The notes below the pieces were generated by a model. The model searched no databases. It worked only from the letters and a program-made list of their open reading frames with translations, and was not told the DNA's origin. Source: Chloroflexota bacterium (GTDB lineage Bacteria; Chloroflexota; Anaerolineae; Aggregatilineales; J027). From it: a stretch of DNA of 64,000 nt. The stretch spans positions 61,462-125,461 of the forward strand of contig JABFGB010000019.1 of assembly GCA_013112715.1 (NCBI GenBank). Reading direction: 5' to 3'. The position numbers and the translations under genes were made by a program. This document shows positions 63,917 through 64,000 of the stretch, piece by piece. Position 1 is the stretch's first letter, and every line of letters starts with the position of its first letter.

Positions 63917-64000
63917 AAAGGACTGGACATCAATACCATACTGAAGGCGTAGCCAATAGCGCAACAGATGGGCGGTGACTTTGGCAATCAGGCGAGTTGC
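63890..64000 (-). mobile_element. 3' end of an insertion-sequence transposase
   Basis: The minus-strand frame is open from the right edge to a TAA at 63890 and encodes the last 36 residues, including RLIAKVTAHLLRYWLRLQYG and a basic/aromatic tail FLWPAHRAF. This pattern (hydrophobic helix with Arg, Lys and Trp) looks like the C terminus of DDE-type transposases of compact insertion sequences; the exact family is not fixed. GC content jumps exactly here compared with the helicase gene. Confidence 0.55.

Overview
The window looks like a chromosomal segment from a member of the Chloroflexota (Anaerolineae-like). This is an inference from gene content: DUF951 and DUF2089 proteins, many Thr/Pro-rich anchored surface proteins, lipoproteins and L,D-transpeptidase without outer-membrane genes, an S1-repeat protein, a ClpC with a stand-alone ClpN paralogue, and roughly 50% GC. 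No rRNA, tRNA or CRISPR array was seen.

Layout. 1-1186: 5' part of a BMP-type sugar/nucleoside-binding protein on the minus strand, which runs off the left edge and already enters a second BMP domain. 1533-2438: pdxS. 2860-13779: a sulfur-metabolism block with an ArsR repressor, an octaheme tetrathionate-reductase-like cytochrome, a fused heptaheme cytochrome c/cytochrome b protein, a YeeE/YedE transporter split into two genes (the second with a rhodanese-like tail), a divergent LysR regulator, a rhodanese, a TauE/SafE exporter, a persulfide-dioxygenase-like MBL/rhodanese protein, a DUF302 protein and an anchored rhodanese. Together they could take up sulfur oxyanions, reduce or oxidise them at the membrane, pass on sulfane sulfur and export sulfite. 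13895-36648: general metabolism, transport, surface and regulatory genes (Gfo/Idh/MocA oxidoreductase, ABC exporter, M20 peptidase, kelch protein, DUF1152, KBL-like aminotransferase, ClpC and ClpN, S1 protein, CBS protein, a NarL-type two-component pair, DUF951, MGDG-synthase-like glycosyltransferase).

36778-44541 is a compact operon behind a near-consensus promoter: a DUF2089 regulator, a DUF4097-like beta-repeat protein, two GNAT proteins, a large PMT-type glycosyltransferase and two small proteins. Four of its products share a short helical module of the type found in Bacillus YvlB and enterococcal LiaX, which suggests an envelope-stress system. 44613-54120 holds a histidine phosphatase, three tandem M42 aminopeptidases, an L,D-transpeptidase, surface and MBL proteins, a PIN toxin-antitoxin pair and a polyprenyl synthase.

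54121-64000 is a defence and mobile region laid over a polysaccharide locus. A type IIG restriction-modification gene is flanked by a diverged 104-bp inverted repeat. Next comes a 670-bp non-coding stretch with paired hairpins and a small MITE-like element, then a family-4 glycosyltransferase, a Dam-type methylase with an HNH endonuclease, a Wzz-like protein, and an AT-rich RelE-helicase fusion that appears to be cut off by an insertion sequence whose transposase 3' end lies at the right edge.
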